This document shows positions 35,348 to 45,305 of a stretch of DNA of 64,000 bases, one piece after another. Origin of the DNA: Mesorhizobium sp. CA14 (lineage in GTDB: Bacteria > Pseudomonadota > Alphaproteobacteria > Rhizobiales > Rhizobiaceae); contig NZ_JAIUHR010000003.1 in assembly GCF_020165195.1 (NCBI RefSeq), positions 248,001 to 312,000 on the forward strand, in the 5' to 3' direction. The notes under the pieces were generated by a model. It ran no database searches. It had not been told where the DNA came from and saw only the letters and a list, made by a program, of their open reading frames with translations. Position 1 is the first letter of the stretch, and the number at the start of each line of letters is the position of its first letter. The position numbers were made by a program, and so were the translations under genes.

Positions 35348-36511
35348 ATGACCCTCCGCCTCGACAAGCTCGGCGTCGTCATTGCCGCGATCGTGGTCTA
35401 TGCCGCGTTCCTTGCCCCGTTCGCGACGTTCCGGGCCAACCGCATCGTGCCGGGCCAGGCGCGTTCGATCCTCGAAGCGCTGCCGCCCGCGCCTGGCGTG
35501 CTGTTGCTGGCTATAGTGATCGCCGCCGCCGTCGTCGCCCTGCTGAGGACGCCGTTCATCCTCAGGCTGGCGGCCAACGTCGCCGCGCTGGTCGCGCTTG
35601 CGATCCTGATCGGTGTTGCCGGCGGTTTTCTGACGCCCGCCGGCAACACCTTCGCCCGCGTCTCGCCGGCCTCCGGTTTCTGGCTGCTGATCTTTGCCTT
35701 CACGCTGCTTCTCGCGGACGTGTTGACCCGGCTCAACCTGTCGCCCTGGGCGCGCCTCGGCGTGCTCGTGCTGGCCGCTTTAGCCATTGCCGTGTTGCTC
35801 GTCTCGGGACGTTGGGACAGTCTTTCCATCCTCAAGGAATACGCCAGCCGCGCCGACAGTTTCTGGGCCGAAGCTTCCAAGCACGTCACACTGGCGCTCG
35901 GCTCGCTGGCCGGCGCGGTGATCGTCGGCATTCCGCTCGGCATCTTGTGCCATCGCGTCGAGAAATTGCGGGCAGGGGTGCTCAATGTGCTCAACATCAT
36001 CCAGACCATTCCGTCGATCGCGCTCTTCGGTTTGCTGATCGCTCCGCTCGGCTGGGTCGCCCTGTATGTGCCGGGTGCCGCCGCGATCGGCATCAGGGGC
36101 ATCGGCACCGCGCCCGCCTTCGTCGCGCTCTTCCTCTATTCGCTGCTGCCGGTGGTGGCGAATACGGTGATTGGGCTGGCTGGTGTACCCCGCGCGGCCA
36201 ACGACGCCGCGCGCGGCATGGGCATGACCGATCGCCAGCGCCTGTTCGATGTCGAGTTTCCGCTCGCCTTTCCGGTGATCCTGACCGGCATCCGCATCGT
36301 GCTGGTGCAGAATATCGGCCTTGCCACCATTGCCGCGCTGATCGGCGGCGGCGGCTTCGGCGTATTCGTTTTCCAAGGTGTCGGCCAGACGGCGATGGAC
36401 CTCGTGCTGCTCGGCGCGCTGCCCACCGTGGCGCTGGCCTTCGCTGCGGCGATCATCCTCGACGCGATCATCGAGATGACAGCCACCAAGCGCAGGGTCG
36501 AAACGGCATGA
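35348..36511 (+). CDS. yehY: ABC transporter permease, YehY type
   Basis: 387-residue permease (E. coli YehY is about 385). An N-terminal extension with 4-5 extra membrane segments precedes the binding-protein-dependent transport domain (from about residue 180: HVTLALGSLAGAVIVGIPLGI). The EAA loop reads GVPRAANDAARGMGMTDRQRLFDVEFPLAFPVILTG near residue 280. The stop overlaps the ATPase start (ATGA). Confidence 0.9.
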   Translation: MTLRLDKLGVVIAAIVVYAAFLAPFATFRANRIVPGQARSILEALPPAPGVLLLAIVIAAAVVALLRTPFILRLAANVAALVALAILIGVAGGFLTPAGNTFARVSPASGFWLLIFAFTLLLADVLTRLNLSPWARLGVLVLAALAIAVLLVSGRWDSLSILKEYASRADSFWAEASKHVTLALGSLAGAVIVGIPLGILCHRVEKLRAGVLNVLNIIQTIPSIALFGLLIAPLGWVALYVPGAAAIGIRGIGTAPAFVALFLYSLLPVVANTVIGLAGVPRAANDAARGMGMTDRQRLFDVEFPLAFPVILTGIRIVLVQNIGLATIAALIGGGGFGVFVFQGVGQTAMDLVLLGALPTVALAFAAAIILDAIIEMTATKRRVETA

Positions 36512-37446
36512 TCGAGATCGAAGGCATCACCAAGCGCTATGACAGCACGACGGTGGTCGATGATGTTTCGATGGTCATCGAGCCCCGAACCATCGCGACC
36601 ATCGTCGGCACGTCGGGATCCGGCAAGACGACGCTGCTCAGGATGGTCAACCGGCTGGTCGAGCCGAGCTCCGGCGTCGTCAAGCTCGACGGCGCCGACA
36701 ACCGCTCGGTGCCCGGCTATCAGCTGCGCCGCAGCATCGGCTACGCCATCCAGGGGCATGGCCTGTTTCCACACCGCACGGTAGCGCAGAACATCGCCAC
36801 TGTGCCGTTGCTGCTCGGTTGGGACCGAGACCGCATCAAGGCGCGCGTCGACGAGTTGATGACGCTCTACCAGCTCGACCCGCAGGCTTACGGACCGCGC
36901 TACCCGCATGAGCTTTCCGGCGGGCAGCAGCAGCGCGTCGGCGTTGCCCGCGCTTTGGCCGCCGAGCCGAATGTGCTTTTGATGGATGAGCCCTTTGGCG
37001 CGCTTGACCCGATCATCCGCACCAAGGCGCAGGAGGATCTGCTGGCGATCCAGAAGCGCTTCGGCACCACCATCATCCTCGTCACCCACGATATGGAAGA
37101 AGCGGTGCATCTGGGCGACAAAATAGCCGTCATGGATGCGGGCAAGCTGGTGCAATACGCAAAGCCGGCGGAGATTCTGGCGAGGCCTGCGAACGGCTTC
37201 GTCGAGACGTTGGTGGGCGCCAGCGAAAGGCCGTTCCGGCTGCTGTCGCTGGGGCCTGTGCGCGATGCCGTGGAGTCGGGCGGCGCCGAAGGCGAGGCGA
37301 TCCCCGGTGGCGCCACGCAGCGCGACGCGCTGGCCGAGCTCTTGTGGTCGGGTCGCCCCGCGCTGCCGGTGAAGGACGGCGACGGCAAGCTCATCGGCCG
37401 CGTCACCGTCGAAGGCCTGGTGAAACGCGCGGCGAGGCCGCAATGA
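36508..37446 (+). CDS. yehX: ABC transporter ATP-binding protein, YehX/OsmV type
   Basis: 312-residue ATPase. Walker A GTSGSGKTT lies at about residues 34-42, signature ELSGGQQQRVGVARAL near 136, Walker B VLLMDEPFGALDP near 158, and a switch His in ILVTHDMEEA. A single CBS-like half (DALAELLWSGRPALPVKDGDGKLIGRVT) ends the protein, as in the osmotically gated OpuA/OsmV class. ATG 36508 overlaps the preceding stop; its own stop overlaps the next ATG. Confidence 0.93.
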   Translation: MIEIEGITKRYDSTTVVDDVSMVIEPRTIATIVGTSGSGKTTLLRMVNRLVEPSSGVVKLDGADNRSVPGYQLRRSIGYAIQGHGLFPHRTVAQNIATVPLLLGWDRDRIKARVDELMTLYQLDPQAYGPRYPHELSGGQQQRVGVARALAAEPNVLLMDEPFGALDPIIRTKAQEDLLAIQKRFGTTIILVTHDMEEAVHLGDKIAVMDAGKLVQYAKPAEILARPANGFVETLVGASERPFRLLSLGPVRDAVESGGAEGEAIPGGATQRDALAELLWSGRPALPVKDGDGKLIGRVTVEGLVKRAARPQ

Positions 37447-38192
37447 AAGCCTGGCTGCCCGCGCTGGTGAGGCTGGCCGTGCTGGTGCTGCTGGTGGTCT
37501 TCATCACCAGCCCGAACTGGTTCGAGCCGCTGCTGAAACCGCTGACCGAGAATGGCGCGCCGGCAATCTACAACCAGGGCAGCCTGCTGACGCTGACCCT
37601 GCAGCATCTGCAGATCGTGCTGATGGCCACGGTCGCGGCGACCATCGTCGCGGTGGCTTTGGCCATCCTGGTCACCAGGCCGGCCGGCGCCGAGTTCCTG
37701 CCCTTGTCGCGCAGCCTGGTCAATATCGGCCAGACCTTCCCGCCTGTTGCCGTGCTGGCGCTTGCCGTGCCGGCTGTGGGTTTCGGCGAGAAGCCGACGC
37801 TGATCGCGCTCTTCCTCTATGGGCTGCTGCCGATCTTTGAGAACGCGCTGACGGCGCTCACCACATTGCCCGGCAACATCATGGAAGCGGCGCGGGGTGC
37901 AGGCATGACCGGCTGGCAACGATTGATGAAGGTCGAACTGCCGCTGAGCGCCCCGGTGATCCTCGGCGGCATCCGGCTCTCGGTGGTCATAAGCCTCGCC
38001 ACGGCAACCATCGGCTCGACGGTAGCCGCCAAGACGCTGGGCGAGGTGATCATCGCCGGCCTGATCTCGAACAACCTTGCATTCGTGCTGCAGGGCGGCC
38101 TGATCGTCGCCGCGCTCGCGGTGCTGATCTATGACGGTCTGTCGGCCATCGAACGCTACGCCGCGCGGCGCATGGGGCAGGGCGCGGAATAA
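37443..38192 (+). CDS. yehW: ABC transporter permease, YehW type
   Basis: 249-residue second permease (E. coli YehW is about 243) with an N-terminal membrane anchor and the transport domain from about residue 50. EAA loop: GNIMEAARGAGMTGWQRLMKVELPLSAPVILGG. ATG 37443 overlaps the ATPase stop by four bases, completing a tightly coupled YXW set. A longer frame upstream runs within yehX and is not needed. Confidence 0.9.
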   Translation: MKAWLPALVRLAVLVLLVVFITSPNWFEPLLKPLTENGAPAIYNQGSLLTLTLQHLQIVLMATVAATIVAVALAILVTRPAGAEFLPLSRSLVNIGQTFPPVAVLALAVPAVGFGEKPTLIALFLYGLLPIFENALTALTTLPGNIMEAARGAGMTGWQRLMKVELPLSAPVILGGIRLSVVISLATATIGSTVAAKTLGEVIIAGLISNNLAFVLQGGLIVAALAVLIYDGLSAIERYAARRMGQGAE

Positions 38193-38446
38193 CGCGACGT
38201 CTGCGGATTGGGCGAGGTGCCCCAACGTCATTTCAATCGATCTAATTCCGGGGTTGCGCTGGCACAACGTTTACTGCCCTCTTCTTTTGGGCGAAAGCCG
38301 GGCAAAAACCGAACAATATCTTGACGTTCCGAGCCCTGTTTCGCATACACCCCAGCCAAGGGGTGGAATCCGTGCGCGGCATTCATCTCCGTTCCAACGG
38401 CCCAGGGAGGGGTTCTTTTGGGCCAACAATCGAGGAAAATCCGGCA

Positions 38447-40588
38447 ATGACCATCATTACCGCCGTCATCGCCTGCGGCTTGCTGTCAGTTCTGTACGCC
38501 ATCTGGGCGACACGTTCGGTCCTTGCGTCCGATCAGGGCAATCAGCGTATGCAGGAAATCTCCGCGGCCATCCGCGAAGGCGCGCAGGCCTATCTGGCGC
38601 GCCAGTACACCACCATCGCCGTCGTCGGCATCGTCGTGCTTCTGCTTGCCTGGTGGCTGCTCTCGATCACCTCCGCGATCGGCTTCCTGATCGGCGCCGT
38701 GCTTTCGGGCGCCGCCGGCTTCATCGGCATGCATGTCTCGGTGCGCGCCAATGTGCGGACCGCGCAGGCCGCGTCCAACAGTCTCGCCGCCGGCCTCGAC
38801 ATCGCCTTCAAATCCGGCGCCATCACCGGCCTTCTGGTCGCGGGCCTGGCGCTGCTCGGCGTCTCGATCTACTACGCCATCCTGACCGGCCCGATGGGCC
38901 TGCAGCCGAGCGACCGGGTCGTCATTGACTCGCTGGTCTCGCTCGGCTTCGGCGCATCGCTGATCTCGATCTTCGCCCGTCTTGGCGGCGGCATCTTCAC
39001 CAAGGGTGCGGATGTCGGCGGCGACCTCGTCGGCAAGGTCGAGGCGGGCATCCCCGAAGATGACCCACGCAACCCCGCCACCATCGCTGACAATGTCGGC
39101 GATAATGTCGGCGACTGCGCCGGCATGGCTGCGGACCTTTTCGAAACCTATGCGGTGACCGTCGTCGCCACCATGGTTCTGGCCGCCATTTTCTTCGGTG
39201 GCACAGCCGCGCTGGGTGCAGCTATGCTCTATCCGCTCGCCATCTGCGGCGCCTGCATCCTGACCTCGATCGTCGGCACCTTCTTCGTCAAGCTTGGTTC
39301 CAACGGCTCGATCATGGGAGCGCTCTACAAGGGCCTGATCGTCACCGGTCTGCTGTCGATCATCGGTCTCGCCGCCGCCACCTCCGCCACGGTCGGCTGG
39401 GGCGAGATCGGCACCGTCGGGGGCATCGCCGTGATCGGCAAGAACCTGTTCATCTGCGGCCTGATCGGCCTGCTGGTGACCGGTTTGATCGTGGTGATCA
39501 CCGAATACTATACCGGCACCAACAAGCGCCCGGTGAACTCCATCGCCCAGGCGTCGGTGACCGGCCACGGCACCAATGTCATCCAGGGCCTCGCCGTCTC
39601 GCTGGAATCGACGGCGCTGCCCGCAATCGTCATCGTCGGCGGCATCATCGCCACCTACCAGCTCGGCGGTCTCTTCGGCACAGCGATCGCCGTCACCACC
39701 ATGCTCGGCCTTGCCGGCATGATCGTGGCGCTCGACGCCTTCGGCCCGGTCACCGACAATGCCGGCGGCATCGCCGAAATGGCCGGCCTGCCCAAGGAAG
39801 TGCGCCATTCGACCGATGCGCTCGACGCTGTCGGCAACACCACCAAGGCCGTCACCAAGGGCTATGCCATCGGCTCGGCCGGCCTCGGCGCGCTGGTGCT
39901 GTTCGCGGCTTACTCGAACGATCTCCGGTTCTTTGCCGCCAATGGCGACAAATATCCCTACTTCCAGGGCATGGGCGAGATCTCCTTCGACCTCTCCAAC
40001 CCCTATGTCGTCGCCGGCCTGATCTTCGGCGGCCTGATCCCCTATCTGTTCGGCGGCATCGCCATGACCGCCGTCGGCCGCGCCGCCGGCTCCATTGTCG
40101 AGGAAGTGCGCAAGCAGTTCCGTGAGGACAAGGGCATCATGGCCGGCACCTCCAAGCCGAACTACGCGCGCGCCGTCGACATCCTGACCAGGGCGGCGAT
40201 CCGGGAAATGATCATCCCGTCGCTGCTGCCGGTGCTCGCGCCGCTGGTCGTCTATTTCGGCGTGCTCCTGATCTCGGGCTCGAAGGCCTCGGCCTTCGCG
40301 GCGCTCGGCGCCTCGCTGCTCGGCGTCATCGTCAACGGTCTTTTCGTCGCCATCTCGATGACCTCCGGCGGCGGCGCCTGGGACAACGCCAAGAAGTCGT
40401 TCGAGGACGGTTTCACCGACAAGGACGGTGTCAAGCACCTGAAAGGCTCCGAGGCTCACAAGGCCTCGGTCACCGGCGACACCGTCGGCGACCCCTACAA
40501 GGACACCGCCGGTCCGGCCGTCAACCCGGCGATCAAGATCACCAACATCGTCGCGCTGCTTCTGCTCGCCGTGCTCGCGCACGGCTGA
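38447..40588 (+). CDS. hppA: Membrane-bound proton-translocating pyrophosphatase, K+-independent
   Basis: 713-residue integral membrane enzyme with about 16 segments that hydrolyses pyrophosphate and pumps H+. The PPi-binding motif [20 protein letters not shown] is near residue 190, and [20 protein letters not shown] follows. The residue set [16 protein letters not shown] near residue 465 has Lys where K+-dependent enzymes have Ala, which predicts the K+-insensitive type. ATG 38447 has GAGGAAA upstream. The 254-bp leader holds no gene, and a strong terminator follows. Confidence 0.96.
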   Translation: MTIITAVIACGLLSVLYAIWATRSVLASDQGNQRMQEISAAIREGAQAYLARQYTTIAVVGIVVLLLAWWLLSITSAIGFLIGAVLSGAAGFIGMHVSVRANVRTAQAASNSLAAGLDIAFKSGAITGLLVAGLALLGVSIYYAILTGPMGLQPSDRVVIDSLVSLGFGASLISIFARLGGGIFTKGADVGGDLVGKVEAGIPEDDPRNPATIADNVGDNVGDCAGMAADLFETYAVTVVATMVLAAIFFGGTAALGAAMLYPLAICGACILTSIVGTFFVKLGSNGSIMGALYKGLIVTGLLSIIGLAAATSATVGWGEIGTVGGIAVIGKNLFICGLIGLLVTGLIVVITEYYTGTNKRPVNSIAQASVTGHGTNVIQGLAVSLESTALPAIVIVGGIIATYQLGGLFGTAIAVTTMLGLAGMIVALDAFGPVTDNAGGIAEMAGLPKEVRHSTDALDAVGNTTKAVTKGYAIGSAGLGALVLFAAYSNDLRFFAANGDKYPYFQGMGEISFDLSNPYVVAGLIFGGLIPYLFGGIAMTAVGRAAGSIVEEVRKQFREDKGIMAGTSKPNYARAVDILTRAAIREMIIPSLLPVLAPLVVYFGVLLISGSKASAFAALGASLLGVIVNGLFVAISMTSGGGAWDNAKKSFEDGFTDKDGVKHLKGSEAHKASVTGDTVGDPYKDTAGPAVNPAIKITNIVALLLLAVLAHG

Positions 40589-40603
40589 TTGCGGCTATTC
40601 CGG

Positions 40604-40642
40604 CACAAAGCCCGCGGGAGCGATCCCGCGGGCTTTGTTTTT
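40604..40642 (+). terminator. Rho-independent terminator after hppA
   Basis: AAAGCCCGCGGGA and TCCCGCGGGCTTT pair perfectly around GCGA, and a short T-run (GTTTTT) follows. It lies 16 bp past the hppA stop. Confidence 0.92.
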
Positions 40643-40679
40643 CGGCGTGACATCATGCATTCCGCGCCCAGTGGGGCAC

Positions 40680-41666
40680 TCAGCTGGCTTCGGGCCTTTC
40701 GCTGCCACGATATCGGGCCAGCAACGCGTCGACGTCTGGTTCTCGCTCGGGCATTGGCGGTAAGCCGCGTGTCTGGCGCAGCGCGGCAATGAACGCGCCG
40801 CGGCGATACCGGCGGCGGAAGGAACGCGCCCGCGGATGTATGCCAAACATGGCCAGAAGCCTGCGTTTGAGGTAGCGGGAACGCTTGAGGGGAGCAGGTT
40901 CCTCGGCGTTGCCGAGTATCCTGACGCGCAATGCGTCTGGCGCATTCATCGCGTCCATCAGTTCTTCCTGCTCCCGCGCCGTACCTCGCGCATAGCTGCC
41001 TTCGCGCTTGCCCGAATGCAGCATGAGCACGGTCAGATGGGGCATTGTCGCAATCACCGCACCTTTGCGCCAGGCACGGAACAGCCAGTCCTGGGAACTC
41101 TCGCAAACGCACTGGCTGGCCGGGCGCCATGGCCCAAGCCTTGGCAGCGACGTCCGCCGGATCATTTGCGCGGAGCCGAATCCGACTGTGGTGACCGGGT
41201 CATAGAAGCCGTCCCGCCCCATCCCGAGGATCATATGCCTGGAGCCTTTGCTCGCTGACGACTCGATGACTGCACCTCGGGCGATCACCACATCGGCACA
41301 GTTGGCGTCGATCCAGCCGCACATGGACGTCAGATGGTCGGGAAACCAGAGGTCGTCATGGTTCAATATGGCGACGAAACGGCCGCGTGCTCTGGCAAAG
41401 CCGATATTGTTCGGCCCCGACTGCTCGCCGAAGTTCACGGGAAGATCGATATAGGAGATGCGGGCGTCGCCGAAAGCGGCGACCGTGGTCGCGGTGTCCG
41501 GCCGGCACGCGTCGCCAATGACGATGGCTTCCCAGTCCTGCAGAGTCTGGCCAATGAGGCTCTTCAGGGCTTGATGCAGCACTGCCGGACGATTGTGCGT
41601 CGCTATCACGACCGAAACCAGCGGCTCGAGCCGTCCGGTTGGCGTGAGGAGGCCGGCCGGTTCCAC
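40680..41666 (-). CDS. Glycosyltransferase family 2
   Basis: 328-residue GT-A enzyme. LVSVVIATHNRPAVLHQALKSL near residue 15 is the nucleotide-sugar fold start; VAILNHDDLWFPDHL near residue 100 supplies the DxD-type metal site (HDD). The rest is variable and basic near the end (YLKRRLLAMFGIHPRARSFRRRYRR). GTG 41666 is one base beyond the stop of the upstream cupin gene, so the two form a unit; a longer open frame only runs antisense to nothing useful. Donor and acceptor unknown, probably surface polysaccharide. Confidence 0.85.
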   Translation of the reverse strand: MEPAGLLTPTGRLEPLVSVVIATHNRPAVLHQALKSLIGQTLQDWEAIVIGDACRPDTATTVAAFGDARISYIDLPVNFGEQSGPNNIGFARARGRFVAILNHDDLWFPDHLTSMCGWIDANCADVVIARGAVIESSASKGSRHMILGMGRDGFYDPVTTVGFGSAQMIRRTSLPRLGPWRPASQCVCESSQDWLFRAWRKGAVIATMPHLTVLMLHSGKREGSYARGTAREQEELMDAMNAPDALRVRILGNAEEPAPLKRSRYLKRRLLAMFGIHPRARSFRRRYRRGAFIAALRQTRGLPPMPEREPDVDALLARYRGSERPEAS

Positions 41667-41667
41667 G

Positions 41668-42213
41668 CTACACCAGCTTGTAGGGGATCTGCTCCGTGTC
41701 CGGCGGCAGGCGCCAATGGTCGGGCGCGTCATAGGCATAAGCCCTGTCGACGAGGTTGAGCAGCAACGCCGTCTCCGGTCCGAGCGCGACCACACCGTGC
41801 CAGACGCCAGGCGGAACGGTGACGATTGCCGGTCGCAAGGCGCCGACGATCTTGTGCCAGACCGTACCAAAACTGGGCGAGGCCTTGCGTCCGTCGAAAA
41901 GCGATATTCGCACGCTGCCGGCGCAGCAGAACAGGCGGTCGAGGGTCGCTGCATGTGCGTGCCAGCCCGTCACCGCGCCCGGATACATCGTGCGTTGGAA
42001 CACTTGCCCGACCGGCGACTGATCGAGAGCCCATTCCGCGCGAAAGATCTCGGTCAGGTAGCCGTTGGAAGTCGCGACGGGTCTGATTTCCTTGAATGTG
42101 ACGCCTTCGATCGGTGGCGCATCGACGGCGAGCCAGTCCGGCGTCACCGTCTGTTGGTCAGCCGTGCCGGTCGCCATCCAGCCCTGCGGTACGGTACGAT
42201 CGTCGTTGCTCAT
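41668..42213 (-). CDS. dTDP-4-dehydrorhamnose 3,5-epimerase-related cupin (RmlC/WxcM-like)
   Basis: 181-residue cupin. IEGVTFKEIRPVATSNGYLTEIFRAEW resembles the RmlC start. GWHAHAATLDRLFCCAGSVRISLFDGR and IVTVPPGVWHGVVALGPETALLLNLVD carry the cupin histidines and the PxGxWHG barrel motif. Related proteins are RmlC epimerases or WxcM-like sugar isomerases. It lacks the long C-terminal part of full RmlC. It forms a two-gene unit with the glycosyltransferase downstream; no other dTDP-sugar genes are near. Confidence 0.75.
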   Translation of the reverse strand: MSNDDRTVPQGWMATGTADQQTVTPDWLAVDAPPIEGVTFKEIRPVATSNGYLTEIFRAEWALDQSPVGQVFQRTMYPGAVTGWHAHAATLDRLFCCAGSVRISLFDGRKASPSFGTVWHKIVGALRPAIVTVPPGVWHGVVALGPETALLLNLVDRAYAYDAPDHWRLPPDTEQIPYKLV

Positions 42214-42297
42214 ATCCAGCCCCCGGAAATCGCCAAAGCGTCATACGTGGCTATGCGGGCATAGGCAAGCGCAGTCGGCCGGTCGCCGGCAGGCGAC

Positions 42298-42322
42298 GAA
42301 AGACCGTCGATCGAGGTCTTTC
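42298..42322 (-). terminator. Inverted repeat, probable bamE terminator
   Basis: Read on the minus strand, GAAAGACC and GGTCTTTC pair perfectly around TCGATCGAC, about 29 bp past the bamE stop. The T-run is short (inside the stem), so termination strength is uncertain. Confidence 0.5.
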
Positions 42323-42350
42323 GTTCAGTCAGGTTGCCGGGCGAGCGAAC

Positions 42351-42875
42351 TCAGGGCGTGCCGCCGCCACCGCCGCCGGGGACGCCGGGCGCCAGCTTGC
42401 TGGCGCCGTTGATGATCTGGCTGAGGAAGTTCTGGTCCTTGCCGCCGGTCGGCGTGGTCCTCGAGATGAAGTCGAAGACCTTGCCGTCCTTGAGACCGTA
42501 ATTGGCGATCTGGGTGACACGGCCGTCGGCGCCGAAATACACCGCCAGCACATGCTGGTCGACGATCCGGGGATTGTCGAAGGCGACGTAGCGCTTGCGC
42601 GTTTGCGAGATGTAGTAGAAGGCCTCGTTGTCGAAGGTCGCCGTCGTCGACGGCGTGCCCAACGCCAAAAGCACCTGCTCGCGGCTCGACCCGACCGGTA
42701 CCGAATCGATCGCCTGCTGGTCGATGACGTAGCCCTTCGTCAGCGTCTCGCTTGGATGGAGATCGCCGAACATCTTGGACGAATTGCAGGCGGAAAGCGC
42801 TGATACCACAACCAGCAGCGAGGCCACGCCCACCGGGGCGGGCGCAAAGAATGACTTGAATTTCAGCGCACCCAA
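42351..42875 (-). CDS. bamE: Outer-membrane assembly lipoprotein BamE (SmpA/OmlA)
   Basis: 174-residue lipoprotein of the Bam complex that inserts beta-barrel proteins. The signal VASLLVVVSALSAC ends in a lipobox (LSAC). The BamE domain reads VPVGSSREQVLLALGTPSTTATFDNEAFYYISQTRKR. The C-terminus is a Gly-rich tail (GVPGGGGGGTP) unlike enteric BamE. TTG 42875 is chosen: GGAGA lies 7 bases upstream, whereas TTG 42881 and 42878 are too close. Divergent from the ubiquinol-cytochrome c chaperone gene, as in other rhizobia. Confidence 0.88.
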   Translation of the reverse strand: MGALKFKSFFAPAPVGVASLLVVVSALSACNSSKMFGDLHPSETLTKGYVIDQQAIDSVPVGSSREQVLLALGTPSTTATFDNEAFYYISQTRKRYVAFDNPRIVDQHVLAVYFGADGRVTQIANYGLKDGKVFDFISRTTPTGGKDQNFLSQIINGASKLAPGVPGGGGGGTP

Positions 42876-42992
42876 CAACAATTCTCCATCACATCCCCGC
42901 AACTTGCGCTGGGCCGCAAAACCGGTAAACCAGCTTCGATGCCGATGCAACAAGGCCAAATTAAACAACAGGTCCCCGGGAGACCGCCCTCA

Positions 42993-43535
42993 ATGTTCCA
43001 GCGCCTTTTTGGCCGCGAACGCAATGCCAATCGCGCTATCACCGACGCGCTCTACGCACAAATCGTGGCGGCGGCGCGGCAAACTGTTCTTTATTCCGAC
43101 TGGAATGTGCCGGATACGCCGCTCGGCCGCTTCGAGATGCTGTCGCTGCATATGTATCTCATCCAGCATCGGCTGCATGGCGAGCAAGGTGTGGCCGCCG
43201 AGGTCGCGCAAGTGCTGATCGACGAATTCTTCCTCGATGTCGACCATTCGCTGCGCGAGCTAGGCATTAGCGATGTGGGCGTGCCCAAACGCATGAAGAA
43301 GCTCGCAAAGATGTTTTACGGCCGCACGGCCGCTTATGACGACGCGCTCAGGCAGGACGATCGGGTGGCCCTTGCGGCGGCGCTCGCTCGCAACGTCAGG
43401 CCGGACGCCGGTTCCTGGCCGCAGGCGCCGCTGCTGGCGGACTATGTGTGCGAGGCCTCGCAGAAGCTTGCCGCGCAGCCGACCGAATCGATCGTCGCCG
43501 GCACCGCCGCCTTCCCGGCCGCCGGCATCGCGTGA
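42993..43535 (+). CDS. Ubiquinol-cytochrome c chaperone family protein
   Basis: 180-residue protein of the UbiQ-cytC chaperone (CBP3/UQCC1-like) family, thought to aid cytochrome bc1 assembly. MFQRLFGRERNAN begins the usual form, with LSLHMYLIQHRL near residue 55, QVLIDEFFLDVDHSLRELGISDVGVPKRMKKLAKMFYGR near 75-115 as the conserved core, and ALARNVR. ATG 42993 is chosen over a frame starting at 42939. The next gene (DUF177) begins 11 bp after the stop. Confidence 0.9.
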   Translation: MFQRLFGRERNANRAITDALYAQIVAAARQTVLYSDWNVPDTPLGRFEMLSLHMYLIQHRLHGEQGVAAEVAQVLIDEFFLDVDHSLRELGISDVGVPKRMKKLAKMFYGRTAAYDDALRQDDRVALAAALARNVRPDAGSWPQAPLLADYVCEASQKLAAQPTESIVAGTAAFPAAGIA

Positions 43536-43546
43536 AGGAGACCGTG

Positions 43547-44101
43547 ATGAAAGACGCCGAATTGCGCAGCCCGGTATCCTTTGTCGCCAATGTCGCGCGG
43601 CTGCCGCAAAAGGGTCTGCCTGTCCTGGTCGAGGCCGATGAGCGCCAGCGTGAAGCGCTTGCCGCCGAATACGAACTGCTTTCGGTTGAAAGCTATCGTG
43701 CCGAACTGCTTGTGGTCTCCTGGAAGCGCAATGGCGTCAAGGTCACCGGTCGCGTCGGGGCCGACATCACGCAAGCCTGCATCGTCACCCTGGATCCGGT
43801 GACCGCGCATATCGACGAGCCCGTCGAGGCGCTGTTTCTGCCGGAGCAGTCGAAGCTTGGGCGCGAGGGTTTCGAGGGCGGAGGCGAGATCATCCTCGAC
43901 GCCGACGGACCGGACAGTCCGGAGACATTTTCCGGCGACACCATCGATGTCGGCGCGCTGGCCGAACAGTTTTTCGGCCTGGCGATCGACCCTTATCCGC
44001 GCAAGCCCGGAGCCTCGCTGGACGTCGCCGGCGACGACCAGGCTGAGGAAAGCGAATTCCAGAAAAAGCTGCGTTCGCTGCTTGGAAAATCCTCAGAGTG
44101 A
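43547..44101 (+). CDS. DUF177 (YceD) family protein
   Basis: 184-residue protein. YceD/DUF177 proteins are linked to 23S rRNA processing and large-subunit ribosomal gene loci; function is not settled. The core VTGRVGADITQACIVTLDPVTAHIDEPVEALF is typical, as is the acidic end (DDQAEESEFQKKLRSLLGK). AAGGAG precedes ATG 43547 by six bases. It sits upstream of plsX, as the rpmF-linked yceD often does, but rpmF is not between them here. Confidence 0.85.
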   Translation: MKDAELRSPVSFVANVARLPQKGLPVLVEADERQREALAAEYELLSVESYRAELLVVSWKRNGVKVTGRVGADITQACIVTLDPVTAHIDEPVEALFLPEQSKLGREGFEGGGEIILDADGPDSPETFSGDTIDVGALAEQFFGLAIDPYPRKPGASLDVAGDDQAEESEFQKKLRSLLGKSSE

Positions 44102-44225
44102 CCCGGCTTTTGGAAAAGTTGGTTGTGCGCAGGCGCAAAACCGCTATTTTCGCCGAACCTTCGCGAGCCCCCTTACCTTGGCAGGCGTCCGATGCAAGCC
44201 AGGCAAACCGTGAGAAAAATACTAC

Positions 44226-45296
44226 GTGATCAGGATCTCCATCGATGCCATGGGCGGCGATCACGGACCGAGCGTGATCATCCCGGCGCTGATGACCGTC
44301 GCCATCCGCCGTCCTGACATCCGCTTCGTCATCTACGGCCGCGAGGACGTGGTGCGTCCCGAGCTCGCCAAGTTCCCGAAACTGGGCGAGGTGAGCGAGT
44401 TCGTCCATTGCGAGGTCGCCGTGCGCATGGACGACAAGCCAAGCCAGGCCCTGCGCCACGGCCGCTGGAAGTCGTCGATGTGGAAGGCCGTCGAAGCGGT
44501 CAAGAACGGCGGCGCGCAGGCCTGCATCTCGGCCGGCAACACCGGCGCGCTGATGGCGATGTCGAAATTCTGCCTGCGCACCATGGCCACTATCGACCGC
44601 CCGGCGATCGCGGCGCTCTGGCCCACGACGCGCGGTGAAAGCGTCGTGCTCGATGTCGGCGCCACGATCGGCGCCGATGCGCATCAGCTTATCGACTTCG
44701 CCATTCTGGGCACCGGCATGGCGCGCTCGGTATTCGGCATCGAACGCCCGAGCGTCGGCCTGCTCAATGTCGGCGTCGAGGAGATCAAGGGCCAGGAAGA
44801 GGTCAAGGAAGCCGGCCGCATGCTGCGCGAGGCCAACATGGCCTCGATGAATTATCGCGGCTTCGTCGAGGGCGACGATATCGGCAAGGGCACGGTCGAC
44901 GTGGTGGTCACCGAGGGTTTTGCCGGCAATATCGCGCTCAAGACGGCCGAAGGTACCGCAAGGCAGATCGCCGGCTATCTGCGCGCCGCCATGAGCCGCA
45001 CGCTCATGGCCAAGATCGGCTATGTCTTCGCCAAAGGCGCCTTCGACAGGCTGCGCGAGAAGATGGATGTCGGTCGCTCCAATGGTGGCGTCTTCCTCGG
45101 ATTGAACGGTATCGTGGTGAAGAGCCATGGCGGCGCCGATTCGGACGGCTTCGCGGCCGCCATCGAGCTCGGCTACGACATGGTGCGCAACAATCTGCTT
45201 GACCGGATCGAGGCCGACCTCGATCTGTTCCATGCGCGCAACCCGACTGCGCAGGCAAACAGGAAATCCGGCGTCGCCGCCGACGCCGAGGAATAG
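44226..45296 (+). CDS. plsX: Phosphate acyltransferase PlsX
   Basis: 356-residue enzyme converting acyl-ACP to acyl-phosphate, the first step of bacterial phospholipid synthesis via Pls[20 protein letters not shown] begins the family; [15 protein letters not shown] near residue 105 and [16 protein letters not shown] near 235 are conserved. GTG 44226 gives the expected N-terminus ([11 protein letters not shown]). Followed by fabH after 9 bp, the standard pair. Confidence 0.96.
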   Translation: MIRISIDAMGGDHGPSVIIPALMTVAIRRPDIRFVIYGREDVVRPELAKFPKLGEVSEFVHCEVAVRMDDKPSQALRHGRWKSSMWKAVEAVKNGGAQACISAGNTGALMAMSKFCLRTMATIDRPAIAALWPTTRGESVVLDVGATIGADAHQLIDFAILGTGMARSVFGIERPSVGLLNVGVEEIKGQEEVKEAGRMLREANMASMNYRGFVEGDDIGKGTVDVVVTEGFAGNIALKTAEGTARQIAGYLRAAMSRTLMAKIGYVFAKGAFDRLREKMDVGRSNGGVFLGLNGIVVKSHGGADSDGFAAAIELGYDMVRNNLLDRIEADLDLFHARNPTAQANRKSGVAADAEE

Positions 45297-45305
45297 GAAA
45301 GAACC

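Noticed and set aside
38486..40582. 698-codon open frame antisense to hppA
   Set aside because: It mirrors the well-conserved pyrophosphatase. Low-complexity Asp/Gly/His composition with no motif.
41667..41954. Upstream extension of the family 2 glycosyltransferase frame
   Set aside because: It overlaps the RmlC-like cupin gene on the same strand in another frame and lacks sequence character. GTG 41666 gives the complete GT-A fold.
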